Below are positions 33,572 through 46,682 of a stretch of 64,000 nt of DNA, piece after piece. Both the position numbers and the translations under genes were made by a program. Origin of the DNA: Gamsiella multidivaricata (lineage: Eukaryota; Mortierellomycota; Mortierellomycetes; Mortierellales; Mortierellaceae); NCBI RefSeq assembly GCF_025024155.1, contig NW_026251787.1, positions 103,348-167,347 of the forward strand. Reading direction: 5' to 3'. Each line of letters opens with the position of its first letter. The first letter of the stretch is position 1. The notes below the pieces were generated by a model. It had not been told where the DNA came from. It ran no database searches and worked only from the letters and a program-made list of their open reading frames with translations.

Positions 33572-34868
33572 TCGAAGATGCAGAGGTCTCTGTTTCAGAC
33601 CAATGCAACAACAACCCACTCATTTTTGACTTCATATCCGTATTCGTCTTCATATTCGTCTTCATATTCATATATATTTCATATTCACATATATTTCCAT
33701 GTTCATATTCGTATTCAGATTGACAGATTTCACACAACAGCAGCAAGAGCGAATAAAATAAGTTTGTTTGCTTAATAAGGGGGTTATTGAGAGCCTAGGG
33801 GTCGCTGATTAGCACGTACAGATGGGTCCTTTGTGTGTACGTTATGGTGTCGTGGCAAGCCCCAGGTCAAGGTGGGGACCACAGACTTGCTGATGCCCCC
33901 CGCCCCCCAATACAAATAGCCATCATGTTACATGGGCAGAAAGGGGGAGGAGCGAGACCAAGCAAGGCAGTCTGCACAGCATGTATACCCATAGATACCA
34001 TCCATGCCTGTGTATAGCATGTCAATAGACATGGTCTATGGTGGTCTGTGGTCTCTGGTCTATGGGCAAGGGCATGGGCATGGGCAGTATGGTATATGGT
34101 ACACATCCCTTTCTTTCTTTCTTCCTCTCCTCCTCTCCCCTTTGGCTGTCTGCTGCTGTGTCTTTCTTCTGAGTCTTTCCTTTCTTTCTTCCTTTCTTTC
34201 TTTCTTTCTTTCCTTCCTTCTCTTTCTTTCATCCACCATTGGCCACCAATACCATCGAGCCCATCGCCCACCGACCATCCACTCGATCCTCCTTTGTAAC
34301 CCTTTGCAAGGGGACCAATCCTTCTTCTCCCTCTCCTTCTTCTGTCTTCTTTCTTTCTTTCGTCCTTTCGTCCTTTCGTCCTTTCCTCTCTTTATCTTTG
34401 TCTTATTTCATCCGCTGTCGTCGTCGTGTCGTTGTCATCAGCCCATTAAATCCCATCAATTCCCATCCATTCCTTCCCCCATCCATTCCATCTTCCTCTT
34501 CTTCCTTCCCTCCTTCTCTTGTCCCTCTCCATCGCCTGCCGCCTCTGCCCTTTTTCTTGTTCATCCTCTGCGACTGAACACGAGCCTGATTCGCTCCCAG
34601 CCTTAGCCTTAGCCTTGGCTTTGATTTTGATTTTGATTTAGTTTTTGATTTGATTTCTTTTGATTCGATTGTACACGCGTGTCTTTCTTTCTTTCGTCTG
34701 TATCTTTCGACTTGCCTCTGCTTCTCTTTTTTACCCCTCCTTGTCCTGTCCTCCCACAAACAAACAGACAGGAGAATAAAAAAAGGGTCAATAAACAACA
34801 GGAAACCATCCATTGACCCCATTGCCTCCTCCCCCCTTCCCTCTCAGGTCTAATCCCGGCTCACCACC
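33572..34868. other. Intergenic region with tetranucleotide and hexanucleotide repeats
   Basis: The left part is the 3' UTR of the acyltransferase, including a degenerate (TTCATA/TTCGTC) array at 33636-33725 and AATAAA at 33752-33757. From 34100 on, the plus strand is almost pure pyrimidine with (TTTC)n at 34180-34230, probably the long leader and promoter of the next gene. Confidence 0.5.
33636..33725 (+). repeat. Degenerate TATTC-type array in 3' UTR
   Basis: Short units of the form tcatattcg and tcatattca repeat about ten times just downstream of the acyltransferase stop. Confidence 0.6.
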
Positions 34869-37800
34869 ATGGATCCGACCACTGCCACTGCCGCAGCTGG
34901 CACCGCAACTTCGTCTTCAAGTGCAACTGCTGCCGGCAGCTTCGGTAACAATACGAGTAACAACCCCAACCTCCATGGACCAATGCCCACTATCACGACC
35001 ACCTCCGCAGACCTGGCCTCCTCTATCCCTTCCTTCGCTGCTGCCCGCCGTGCAAGAGCCGACACCCTGCCCTCAAGACCCTCTCCCTTCCTCCAAGATG
35101 CCTCTGGTTCACCCCAGGGCATGGCCAGCCCCGGTGCCTTCCCCCTCGGCAAGATCCCTCCCGGCGTACAAAGACCCCTCCGGCGCACTCCCTCGCTCCT
35201 TGTCCCCCCGCAATTGTCTACACGTCATCGATCCGGGTCCCTGACCCTGCCCTCTGCTTCCATATCTGCTGCATTCGGCCCATCCATCTTCACTTCCTCT
35301 TGGGGTGACCCCGGCTCGCCCGGAGGCGACCGTCCTGCCACCACACCGACCACACGCGAGATGCTTTTTGACTCTGAAAACGAAAACGCCATCATGAGTA
35401 CGCTCGATGCCCTTGGTCTCGATGATCCCGTCCAGTCTGCCAACACCAACACCAACACGAGCGGCGCTGTTGGCAGCGGCAAGATTACCAGCAGCAACAC
35501 CGTAAACAGCCTTAATGGCACCATCCCCTCTGGTATCAGCACAAACCATCGTGTTGGCGTCGACCTGCGCAGTCGATCTGCCTCCTTTGCATCCTCTGCT
35601 CTCTCACACCTCGAGTTCAACGCCTCGCGGGGCTCTGCCGTCACAACATCCTCACCCCTAGCACTTGGCAGCATCAACAGCCGGAGCAGCAGTAATCTCA
35701 GTAGTCTTAACAACATCTCCGGTATCAATGGCATGAGTGGCCTGGGCAGTATCAACGGCATTAGCGGCAGCAGTAACAACAACAGTAGCAGCAACAGTAG
35801 CAGCAACAACAGCATCAATACCAACAGCAGCAACTCTAGCAGCAGCGGTAGTAACACCACTGGCCCTGGACTTTCCACGCTCGATATGCGACTGGAAAAA
35901 TCCCTTGCGCACTCGCTGTTGATGCCCAACAGTGTCAGTTTTGCCAACCGGATCCGATCATACTCTGTCTCTGCCACAGCGGCCTACGAGGTCCTTGAAG
36001 ACGAGCATGAGGACGATATTGGTCACTTAACCTCGAGCTCCCCTTCCTCAGGATCCTCAGGCATGTACCCGACCGGAGCCGGCGGTGTACACCAGTTCCA
36101 GACTTTCCAGCAGACACATTCGCGACCTAGAGCCATCAGCATGGGCTTCCTAGAGATTCCACATGATATTGCGGATGAGCAGCGCAAGTTTGCAAGTGCA
36201 GGTCCCCGCAGCTACAGCGATATGAAGGCTCGTCAGACACACCAGCGCACCACTAGTGCGGGCGCTGATATGCTTTCAGAGATCGTCAATGGCCACCCGA
36301 CAGCAGCGGCAACAACAACAACGACAGATATGAATGCCCTAACGAACGGTACTGCTTCTGGTGGCGAGCGTAGTGGTGTCACCCATGGACACTCACATTC
36401 TCTTTCGCTCAGCTATAACAACCAGCTTCACACACCGCAGCAAATACAACAGCAGCAACATCATGCACAGCCTCAACGGCCTGGACACCAACACAGCAAT
36501 AGCTTTGGTGGGCGTAGTCTTGCGGACGAGCATGGTCATGGCAGCAATGGTTCCAGCCACAGTCTCTCAAACGGAATGGATCCCCACCAGGTATGAGACA
36601 CATCCCCTGATTTTATTATTATTATGCAACGCAAAAGTGGAGAACAGCCATTATCCTCTTGACCTCAACGCGCGCCCCCTGCGCGCGGGACGGGATGTCT
36701 GTATTCGGGATGCGGAGGGACAAAATGACCACGGGAAAATTTTCATTTTATTTTTTATGACGAGGAACTAAAAACGATGATGGTGTGTTTCATCACTATC
36801 TCCTCCGTAACTCTCGTTGATATGCCACAACCTTAACCCCGGCAAGAAGTACATACCCGTGGGAGCTGGATCTTTTTTTTATCTTTCTGTCTTTCTATTT
36901 TTCGCGTTTGATGGGCCGCATGAAAAGCGGAATTGGACAGAAATGAAAGAGAGTGAACCTAATGCCTTTTTTTATATAAAAAAAATATCGTTCCTGTAGG
37001 ACAATCAAGGTGTGAATGGCACGGCGACCCCGCCTTTCCAGGATCAGCCTGGGCCGTCGACAAGCGTCACCCAGCAGATCCCCACGCGTTCCCTCTGGAT
37101 CGGAAACATTGACCCTAACTTCACAAACAACGACCTGATGCAGGTATTCAGTCCTTTCGGCCCTGTTGAGTCCTTGAAGGTCATCCCAGACAAGGAGTGC
37201 GCCTTCATCAACTTTACACGCGTCGAGGATGCCATGAGGGCCAAGGAGGACATTTCAGAACGACGAGGGGGCCGTATCGGTAACACCACTGTCCGAGTTG
37301 GCTATGGTAAAGCTGAGCTCATGGTCAACAGTGATGCCCCCGTCTTGCATCCTACACGCGCTCTCTGTAAGTGTGAACCCCGTCTTATCTTTTTTATTTG
37401 CAGGGATGATCTACCTATTTGCATGGCACTCGTCGCTCTTACTGACGCACTCATGTTCTTTATTTTCCTTTGTATGATATACTCTAACATTCATGTCATA
37501 TAGGGATTGGAAATATCCCATCAACCACAACGCCGGCGGCACTGCACGCAATGTTCAACCATTTTGGACCCATCGAGTCTGCTCGAGTCTTGACCCACAA
37601 GTCGTGCGGCTTCATCAACTTTGAAAACATGGAGGACGCAGTCGTTGCAAAGAAGGTCATGCATGGCCAAGAGATCTTTGGACCCGGCACAGGCGCTGTC
37701 AGGATCGGCTTTGCAAAGGTGCCCGCCAAACAGTCCCCCAGTGACAGTCCCTCGCCAGGCCATGGAGATCCTATGGACGTAAACGGAGACCTCAGATCGA

Positions 37801-39916
37801 ACACCTCGCTCAACAAGTTGACAAAGCCGGACTTTGAAGGACCCACGGAGTTGGATCGAATGCTTTCCTTAGTGAACATGAGCAACAAGGGACAAGCTGC
37901 CCTTGGCACGCCTGACCGAGAAGCTACCGCTGAGGACCCAGTCATGGAGCGACAGGCCATGTTGCGCGAGTTCAGTGCTGATGGAGAGCCAGAGTCGAGC
38001 ACAGAACCCGTCCCTGCTTGCCTGACAGAGCCTATCGCTTACTTCACCTCGATCCCTCCTGTGGCAGAGCCGTCGCCTCATCGTCGTCTTGATGCGCCAC
38101 GACTTCGAGAGATCCGGAAACGACTCGACAGCGGACACTGCACACAAAAGGAACTGGATAGCCTTTCGAATGAATGCATGGACGAGTGTGTCGAGCTCTG
38201 TAGTGGTAAGTGAAACGAACCTGCATGCAAAACCTGAGGACAACTGTTGCATTGGTGACCTGGATCTAGATCATGTCACTGACTTTATTCATCTCTTTTG
38301 CCTCCTTTTATCGTATGGCGCTCGTAGACTATATTGGCAATACGGTGATGCAAAAGCTGTTTGAACGATGCTCCGAGTCCCAGAAGACAAAGATGCTTGA
38401 GTTGATTGCACCACACTTGGCCTCGATCGGTGTCCACAAGAACGGTACTTGGGCCGCCCAAAAGATCATTGACTGTGCTAAGAGCCCTGCGCAGACAGAG
38501 CTCATCTGCAAGCATGTCCGTCCGTACACTCCACCACTCCTTCTCGATCAGTTTGGAAACTATGTTGTTCAGTGCTGCCTGCGTCTGGGACCGTCGAGAA
38601 ATAGCTTCATCTTTGAATCAATGGCGGACAAGTTTTGGGAGATTGCTCAAGGTCGCTTTGGAGCCCGCGCCATGAGGGCATCGCTGGAGAGCCAGCATGC
38701 CAGCAAGAACCAGCAGGTACATATACGATAAAGCCAACAAGGGCTACCATGGGAGCTATCGAGGGCTGTGGAGGGTTGCTCCCTAACAATCTAACAATCT
38801 AACAATCTTTTTCGATTTGCTGTTATGAATCGATAGAAACATGTTGCTGTGGCAGTTGTGCAGAACGCATTAGCACTTGCCACCAACCCCAATGGAACAT
38901 TGATGCTCACATGGCTTTTGGACAACTCACAACTTCCAGGACGGTATCGCGTTCTTGCTCCTCGTCTTGCGCCTCATATGGCTACTCTTGCAACCCACAA
39001 GCTGGCGTCGCTGACAATTCTCAAGGTCATCAATCAGAGACAGGAGCCAGACGCGAGCGACATCATGATTAACAGCATTATCAACTCGAACCAGGACCAA
39101 GTCCTTGTGGAGATTCTCGGAGACCAGGTGCATGGCGTCAGTCTTATTCAGAAGATCCTGGCTTCACCCAATGTTGAGCAGCAGCAAAAGCATTTGTTGG
39201 CAGAGAAGGTCAAGTCTGTTCTTTCAAAGTTGAGCGCCCAGAATATGCAGGGATGTAAGCGTCTTTTGGAAGAGGTTAATTTGATCCTGGGAGGAGACTC
39301 ATCGATGACGGAACATGCCAAGCTTACCCCAGGTTCTGCAGGATATTCCCCAGCGGAGTTCACAGCCTCGGCCGCCAATTTCTATGCCGCCATGGCCACC
39401 AACCAGCACCACCTTCCGACGCTCACGATGCCGACAGATACGAACGCGATGTTGGACTCTTCATCACTGCTTAGCGCGGACGGACAGGAAGGCGGTCATG
39501 CAGCTGGTTCTGCCGCGCCGCTGAGCTCAGGCACAGCCCATATGACGTCTGCGGCCATGTCCCATGTTGGAGCATTCCCGATGCAGCACAACCCGTATTA
39601 CACGATGCCGCATGGACAGCTCTACGGACATTACCCGGGTCAGATGTCGCCCTACTACGGTCCAGGAGCAACTTTCATTCCCCAACCGATGACGACGATG
39701 GGCTATCCAGGCATGATGCCTCAGACAGGATATAACCCTTACGTTACGATGCCTCCTCCCGGCATTGGCGGCGGATTGCACGGAGATGTCGCACAGCTCA
39801 GCGGATCGGCACTGTTTTTGCAGCAGCAGCAGCAGCAGCAACAACAACAGCAACTCTACCATATGCAGCAGCAACAGCAACATCAGCAACAGCAACAGTT
39901 CCAACAGCAGCAATGA
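34869..39916 (+). CDS. Pumilio-family RNA-binding protein with two RRMs, Jsn1/Puf1-like
   Basis: Puf proteins bind 3' UTRs to repress or localise mRNAs; the Jsn1/Puf1 and Puf2 branch carries RRMs and acts on mitochondrial or membrane-protein mRNAs. Five exons (34869-36590, 37000-37366, 37504-38205, 38328-38716, 38837-39916) give 1419 residues. Exon 1 is a 574-residue disordered region with a Ser/Asn-rich stretch (about 295-330). RRM1 (about 602-685, SLWIGNIDPNF with CAFINF) and RRM2 (about 697-775, WIGNIPSTT with CGFINF) follow. PUF repeats (about 935-1225) include GNTVMQKLFERC, KNGTWAAQKIIDCA, GNYVVQCCLRLG, GARAMRASLES, NGTLMLTWLLDN and GVSLIQKIL. The tail is Met/Pro/Tyr- and then Gln-rich. 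Every phase agrees. RNA target is unknown. Confidence 0.92.
38783..38806 (+). repeat. Three tandem 8-bp units in intron 4
   Basis: Exact ctaacaat repeated three times, just upstream of the 3' splice site of the last Puf intron. Each unit contains a ctaac branch-point-like core. Confidence 0.8.
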
Positions 39917-40451
39917 GACGCTTTCTCTACAGTGTCGTGAGATACATAATACTACAACCCTCGTATATATATTTTTATATCCTTGCATTCCAACTGCATG
40001 GGCATTTTGTTATTATCGATACTTTGTCCTGCACACATTTCTTCTTTATCGTTTTAGAACAGTCGCTTTCTTCTCTTCTCTTTCCTTTTTTTTTTTTTTG
40101 TCGTTATCTTATTCTTGTCTTTCTTTTGCTTTCCATCTGTTGTTGCTACTGATTGTGCTGGACCAAGTGGATGGCTGAACATCCCCTTCTCCCTCTGATT
40201 TCTTTTCTTGTTCATTTTTCTTGGGATGGATATATCTTTTGTGGTGCTCTCTCTCTTTATTCTTCTTTCTCTTTGACTACAAGCATCGAGCATTCATTCT
40301 GATGTCAATCTTATTGCCGTCGCAGCTGTATAATACTACTAACCATCCGAAGTGGACATATAATCGTGGAAATAAAATCAAAAGTAACTCCATTGACACA
40401 CATCTGATTGCTTATTGTTTGTGGAAGTCAAAAAAAAAAAACTAGGAACCT
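39917..40451. other. Convergent 3' intergenic region
   Basis: T-rich plus strand, with a short T run near 40089-40099. It should hold the 3' UTRs of the Puf gene and of Msh3. No coding signal. Confidence 0.5.
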
Positions 40452-43400
40452 TCATGTGATTGTTGTGCTCTCAACCGGATGGGAGCAAAGCTCCGAAACA
40501 AGATCACAGGCCTGGTCTTCTGTACTGCACTCGCCAATCTCATGTAGCCTTGAAAGCATCCGTCCGTGCCGCCTGGACTCGACACGACGCTCAAGGACCG
40601 TCTCTAGTTCCTTGGACTTGATCCTGGCCTTGGTGATCAAGCTCAATGGAAGTTTGGCCATTCGTGCAACATTCAATCTTGTGATATCCAATTTTAGGTT
40701 AATGGGGCACAGACCAACAGAACACGAGCACAAACACCCTGAGCTCTGAGCACGACCTTGACTTACCCATAACTCTTGAGCGATACCCCCGGAACTAGCT
40801 TGTACAGAAACACAATATCCATGTCATCCAGGTTGACACCTGAACCGTTGTCGGATGCCTCTTCGACCCTCGCCATATCTTCCTCCCCATGAATTGCAGA
40901 TGCGCCAGTGCCAGGTGTCGAGCCACTGGCCGAAGCCATGAACCCCATATGGTAATTCCTGATAGTGCCCTCCTCAAACTCCTTGGCCACATCCGCGAGC
41001 GATGGGTAATGGGTCACAAACAAGGTCGTCGCCCGGATATGACTCACAACATGCTTCAACACTGCATACGCAATTGCGACCCCATCCAGCGTAGACGTTC
41101 CCCTACCCAACTCATCCAAAATCACCAACGATCGTGCTGTCGCCATCTTCAAAATATCCGACGTCTCCTGCAACTCGACCATGAACGTGCTCTCATGTCC
41201 GAAAATATTATCCGAAGCACCCATTCGCGTATACACCGCATCCAACAACGAGACCTTCGCAGACTCTGCGGGAAGATACGAACCGATCTGGGCCATGATA
41301 CATAACAGCGCCACTTGACGAATATAGCAACTCTTTCCGCCCATGTTCGGCCCCGTCAAGATCAAAGCCTTTTCATCAACACCTGTTGCAGTGTTGTTTC
41401 CGAAATGGATGTCGTTAGATACAAAGTTGCCCGATGGCAACATCTGCTCCACCATCGGATGCCGGCCGTTCTTGATCTCAATCGTTGTTTTCGAGGATAC
41501 TATCCTGGAGAGCGAGTTGAGTTCACCATCGTTCGTGCTAAGATGATCGTCCCGATCCATAGTCTGCTGCCGCTCGCAGACTTCATCTTCCACATATTGC
41601 GGTTTGACATAACCGGGGAGACATGCCACGACCGAGAGCGAGAACAGGCAATCCAGGTACGCCAGGTTCTGAACCAGGTCACGAAAAACTTCGTATCTTT
41701 GCGAGAACTCTTGTTGGAATGCCGCAAAAGCACGATCGCAAGCAAGGACTAGTCGTTCCTGATGTTGAGCTTTCGCCTGAATCAGTTGAAGGGCCTCCGG
41801 TGTATGGAAGCGCGACACCTGTTTTGTTCTATGGACATCAGATCACATAGACGTAGGAGACATGAGTAATTAATGCTCCCCATAAACGTATCTAGGGTTT
41901 CAAAATATAGACAATAATATCATACCCGCTAATCTTGACCCACGACTTCGGAATCTTGGCCACATCCTTGTTCTTAACCTCTATCAGATAGTCGATTCCC
42001 GAGACCGAAGAATACTCCAGCCGCGGTTCGCGCAATAGTTTCCGCACCGCTGCTAGATGGATTGACAGGTCACCCTCTGTCCCAACAATGTTCTACAGAG
42101 ACAATAACGCGGCAAAAGAAAGACAAAAAAAAAGGCAAGAGTCAGTATTCAGTTTACTATACCCCTGAAGCAAACAACTCAGTAACCAGACGATTCACTT
42201 ACATCTCTGTGCTCATGAATCTCAGGCCATTTCTCTGCAATAATATCCTCCTGGAACATCTCCAGCTTGTCATTCCTATTCGCCGCTGACTCGTTCAGAC
42301 CATTCAGGAAGTACCGACTGTCTTCGGCAGCACTCGATAACGATCCAACTAAGCGCCTTAGCATGGGGCTGTTGAGGCCAAAGTCCTGGTGTGCCTTTGA
42401 CCGTTCTCCCGCCGGGATCGCGTTTGCCACTCTCATGAATGTTCGGAGGATAGCAAGGAATTCCTTTGGCGAAGACTAAATAAATCGAGCAAACCAGAAT
42501 ATTGACACATTCGTTAGCATTTGGATGCACTGCATTATCCTGCACAACAAACGCATTCTTACTTTGCCATAGTGGATGCGACAGACACCCTTTTCAAGGT
42601 CCATGAGTCCTTTGAGTACACCGCGCGCACTTTCAAGATACGTATTCTTGTCCGCCAATGTAAGGATCTCCTCGACCGCATCCACTCGTTCCTGCAACGC
42701 CTTCCGATCCACCAAAGGTTTCCCCACCCACTTCTTGAGCAGCCGTCTCCCGAACCCTGTCAGAGTATGGTCTAGAATCGCGAAAAGAGACCCCTGTGTC
42801 GACCAGTCTGTTTGATTGCGATAAATCTCTAGGTTCGATATCGTGTTCCCGTTCAGAAGCATGTGCGATCTCGAGGTAAAGCACTCAAAGTATTTCGATA
42901 GCCGGAACACGGATGCCAGTCCAAACTCCGTCAAATGGGTGATCATGGCCGAAAGAGCAACAATGAGTTGCCGAGAAAGTCCCAGGACTGTCTTGAGCAG
43001 TGCTTCCATTTGACTCTGCTTCGAAGACATCGACTCCCCGTCCTGACTCTGTCGTTTTACCTGCTCCTCTTTAAGACTCGTAGAATAGAACTCTGAGACC
43101 AGCTTAAACGCCTGGTCGTACTTCACAAACCCTGCCGTTCTCTCGATCCGAATATCATCCTGGCCCCTGTTGATCGATCCTGTGCGACGATGAGATGATC
43201 CTGTAAGATATCCAAGCAGTTTCTCCGTAGATTTACTCATCGGCTCAATTGGTACGATCAACTCTGCAGGCTGGATATGAAGCAATCGCGTCTCGAGTTC
43301 GTTCCTGAAGTGTCCATCCATAAACTCATCATAAACAATATCGCCTGTTGCCGGTTGTACTGCCAGAATCGCAATCTTGACCCTTTCGTCCGCTCCACTC

Positions 43401-44706
43401 CCGCCCTGTGGTTGCTCACAGATGCACATCAGATATTGTGAAGAGGGTCCCTTGCCAACGAAACTGCCCTGGAACTGCTCCTCGTCCTGATCCAGGCTCT
43501 CGAGAAATGTCGCTTTGGTGTAGAGGTTGGTGAGCTTCCGAGTAAAGGGCGCACTCTTATTGTCGCCGGCGGACTTTAGGGCTGCGGTTTCCATCTGCCG
43601 AACCACGCCTACTTTGTAGCCAGCATGCACCAGGCTAAGCGAAGGATTGGAGGAGAAAACCAAATGCGGGTTTAGCATCGGATATCTACAATCTTGTCTG
43701 TCACGACATTCGATTCAGATAAAACGCACCGTCGCACATGGACATCCAGCCGGTGGGTAGGTATACTGGCGGTGTAAAAGTTGTGGTCCATGAAATGTGC
43801 AATGCTGAGTTCTCTTGAGGCAATCTAAGGGACGGCATCAGGTTGTAATAAGTCAGTATGACTAGGACATCGCCACTGTCGTAAATCGCAATTACTTCTC
43901 CGACGTCGTACCTCCGCATCCTCGCCAAAGAAACGAAACTTGTATCCGACCTCGATGCAGAGAATCGCGTCCGGGTACTGTCTCTTGATCTCAACAAACT
44001 GAGTTTCAAGTGGCGTATAAGGACTTTTGGTGGCCTTTTTTGACCCGGTAAATCGACCCAAAGTAGTTGTTGCCTTGACCAGCTGTTGCTTTTGCAATGG
44101 TTGCGGTGTATCCTCAGGCTCCTCCATGACGTGATCCTGGTCCATTACCACGTCTTCTTTATGTGTTCGAGAGCGTCTCTTCCTGTCCAGCGGTTCCTCT
44201 GACGCGTCATCCTGTTCCGAAGAGTGGCTGTACCTCCGTTTCAACGATGTCCTTGTCGAAGAATTTTCCTCATTCGGGCTCGCGTATGCGGATCCTGATA
44301 TGTCTCTGCTCAGTGTCCGATTTTCGTTACTGGGCTTGGTTGTAGTTGATGATGGGGTCAGGGAAGTGGGCGTAGAATCAAGTGCAAACTGTTCAGCCAG
44401 GTCCGAGAAGCCAGCCGGGAATAATGGATCTTCTGCGGCTACGGATGCGGATGTGGATACGATATTCCCCTGACCCTTGACGGACCCGCCGCGTTTCTTT
44501 CGTGATGTGGGCTGTCGTGCTAGGTTGTCGCGTGCTGTGGAGTCCTGGACGGAGTGTCTGTTGTTCTGATTCAACGAAGCGGATGGCGACGCAGTTGCTG
44601 ACTGAATGGGAGCTGAAGCTGAAGTCGGAGGAGTTGCGCTCTTGGGCTTGAAGAAGCTGAGCAGGGTCTTTTGCACCTGCGGCGGCGGGCCCTTGCGATC
44701 GACCAT
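40452..44706 (-). CDS. DNA mismatch repair protein Msh3
   Basis: Msh3 pairs with Msh2 as MutS-beta and binds insertion/deletion loops. Seven minus-strand exons (44706-43912, 43824-43730, 43685-42563, 42475-42203, 42092-41926, 41828-40767, 40677-40452) give 1246 residues. The N-terminal PCNA-binding box is Q12-x2-L15-x2-F18-F19. The MutS mismatch-binding domain starts near 240 ([29 protein letters not shown]) and continues [15 protein letters not shown] and [16 protein letters not shown], the Msh3/Msh6 signature. The Tyr-Lys pattern YKFRF instead of the Phe-x-Glu of Msh6 points to Msh3. Walker A is [13 protein letters not shown] (about 975) and Walker B is [15 protein letters not shown] (about 1045). 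The exon 6-7 junction gives [13 protein letters not shown]. It shares a 254-bp divergent promoter with P5C reductase. Confidence 0.95.
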
Positions 44707-44960
44707 GGCGTGCGAAAGTGAAAGGATAAGAAGCGTCGAATGCTTCAGCCATTCAACCGTGGAAGCGTTGTTTTTTTTTGGTGGCAAAAGATAGACCAGT
44801 CACAGTTGCCCTTACTGTGACCAATCAGAGTGAGTCAAAGCTCTTTTACCCCACAACGGTCTCTCTCTCTTCAAGGTCTTCAAGGTCGGGTTCTTTCTTT
44901 TCCTCTCCTCGCCCGTCGTCTTCTCCTTCTTGCTTGCTGATCGCATTTCGTAACAGAGCC
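44707..44960. promoter_or_regulatory. Shared promoter with CCAAT box and Gcn4/AP-1 site
   Basis: The 254 bp between the Msh3 and P5C reductase start codons contain CCAAT at 44821-44825 and TGAGTCA at 44831-44837. The second is the exact consensus of Gcn4/Cpc1 and AP-1 bZIP factors, 124 bp before the P5C reductase ATG. A CT-rich leader precedes that ATG. Confidence 0.55.
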
Positions 44961-46378
44961 ATGCCCATCAACAACCCCACCATCTGTATCCTCGGATGCG
45001 GCACCATGGGTATTGCCATCATTCGCGGCACACTCGATTCTATCGCCGGAGCAGAATCCGTCCAGTCCTCGCCAAAGATCTCGTCCTCAACAACTGCAAC
45101 AGGCGCAGCCAACGACCTTTCTTCTACTTCGTTGCCAGAGGAGGAGGACAGTTTGTTACGTCCTGCTGGATTCATCGCATGCGTTAGTCATGAGGAATCG
45201 GCTGCCAAGCTAAGTAAGGTCCTCGGAAGCCAGGTCAAAGTTCTTTATGGTGCTGATGGGAATGTGCAGGGAGTGTCAGAAGCCGATGTTGTTCTGCTCT
45301 GGTATGTCCAAGTCGGATCTGAGCAATTGGCGCCCTGCAGGGTGCTCAATTTGCTCGGTTCTCTTTTTGTTTCTTATGTTGTATCATGAATGTATGTGGA
45401 GGCCATCCCTCGTTGACAATAAGCGGGAGTGGAACTCGATCTCATCTATCTATGAACTCATTAGCACAAAGCCGCAAGTAGCCAAGGCCGTCCTTTCGGA
45501 GCCAGGGATCAAGGAAGCATTGACTGATAAACTGGTCATCAGTATCTGTGCCGGAGTCACGATTACTCAATTGCAATCCTGGACCACTCCCACCACGACC
45601 GTCATCCGTGCCATGCCAAACACACCTTGCAAAGTAAGGGCTACGATCCTTTGCTGCTGTTTTTAGCTTTAACTGAGAAGCCAACTCTAACTCAATTGGT
45701 ACCCTCTTATGACTCTTATATAGATTCGCGAAGGAATGACGGTCATCTCCTGTGGTCCCAACACCGACATCCAATCCATGACTTTTACTTCCAAGATCTT
45801 TTCGACACTCGGTCGCTGCAGGATTCTGGATGAAAAGCACTTGGACGCCGTAACCGCGCTCGCAGGAAGTGGGCCAGCATTTGCATGGTAAGAGCAAGAG
45901 TATTACCATTCAAGTACCTATGCAGTCATGCACATAGAATTGACCGATGCTTCTTTCACCCTCCGTGGATCCTACTAGTGTGATGCTGGAGGCATTGGCA
46001 GATGGTGGAGTGATGATGGGCCTGCCTCGAGATGTTGCTACAGAACTCGCTGCACAAGGTACAAAAAAAAAAAAAAAAAAAAAATCAAGCCTGGTGCTAC
46101 TTTGTCTGGGGCGGAAGTTACAGCTCACTCTGTTTGCCTAATTCTTTCTGTTACTGATCGATGCGATGCTTTTATTAATAGTTCTCCAAGGTGCGGCGAG
46201 AATGGTACTCACGACAGGCGCACATCCAGCGGCAATCAAAGACTCGGTGACAACCCCTGGCGGATGCACGATCGCGGGTCTCTTGACGATGGAGGACGGC
46301 AGGATCCGCTCGACGCTGGCGAGGACCATCCAGGAGGCCGCGACTGTAGCCTCGACCCTTGGACGCGACAAGAAGTAG
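44961..46378 (+). CDS. Pyrroline-5-carboxylate reductase
   Basis: This enzyme makes the last step of proline synthesis, reducing P5C to proline with NAD(P)H. Five exons (44961-45301, 45465-45633, 45724-45887, 45979-46058, 46182-46378) give 316 residues. The nucleotide-binding motif is ILGCGTMG (residues 10-17). The family block CTKPQVAKAVL spans intron 1, followed by ISICAGVTI, RAMPNTPCKIREGMTVI and LAGSGPAFACVMLEAL. The C-terminal signature is QGAARMV and KDSVTTPGGCTIAGLLTMEDGRIR. An Ala/Ser-rich insertion of about 40 residues follows the first helix. Intron 4 contains a 22-nt A run. The upstream Gcn4-type site fits amino-acid control. AATAAA at 46407-46412. Confidence 0.95.
46063..46084 (+). 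repeat. 22-nt A run in P5C reductase intron
   Basis: A homopolymer directly after the 5' splice site of intron 4. Confidence 0.9.
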
Positions 46379-46406
46379 ATAACATTTGGCATTATCTGTG
46401 GTGTAA

Positions 46407-46412
46407 AATAAA
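46407..46412 (+). terminator. Poly(A) signal of P5C reductase gene
   Basis: AATAAA 29 nt after the TAG stop. Confidence 0.5.
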
Positions 46413-46605
46413 AAGGACTCTGGATCGTTTAGACATGAACGTGGTAGGGGGGGGGTTCAATTTCGCTGCATAGTGTCGCTTGAAGCACAAGGTGGCGCTG
46501 CAGCCGAGTATAAAATGATGCCTCTCCATTCCTTTCTTCCACATTTTATTTTCCAGCTCTTCCATATCACGTAATTTCCCACGTATAACTGCCGCAGCAC
46601 CGAAC

Positions 46606-46682
46606 ATGACAACGCCTCTCTCAACTTTGACCAAGGACCGGATCAAGGACCGTATCCGTGGTTGTCTCTTTGGTACGTCTCC

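Noticed and set aside
33636..34230. Possible CRISPR-like or satellite array
   Set aside because: Units are short, degenerate and without spacers; these are ordinary microsatellites in a 3' UTR and a CT-rich leader.
35225..35977. 250-codon Leu-rich minus frame over the Puf gene
   Set aside because: It is produced by the complement of the Ser/Asn repeats (AGC/AAC read as GCT/GTT/CTG).
44707..44787. N-terminal extension of Msh3 beginning at a TTG (MPPKKNN reading)
   Set aside because: It has no ATG; the ATG at 44706 gives the usual short start before the PIP box.
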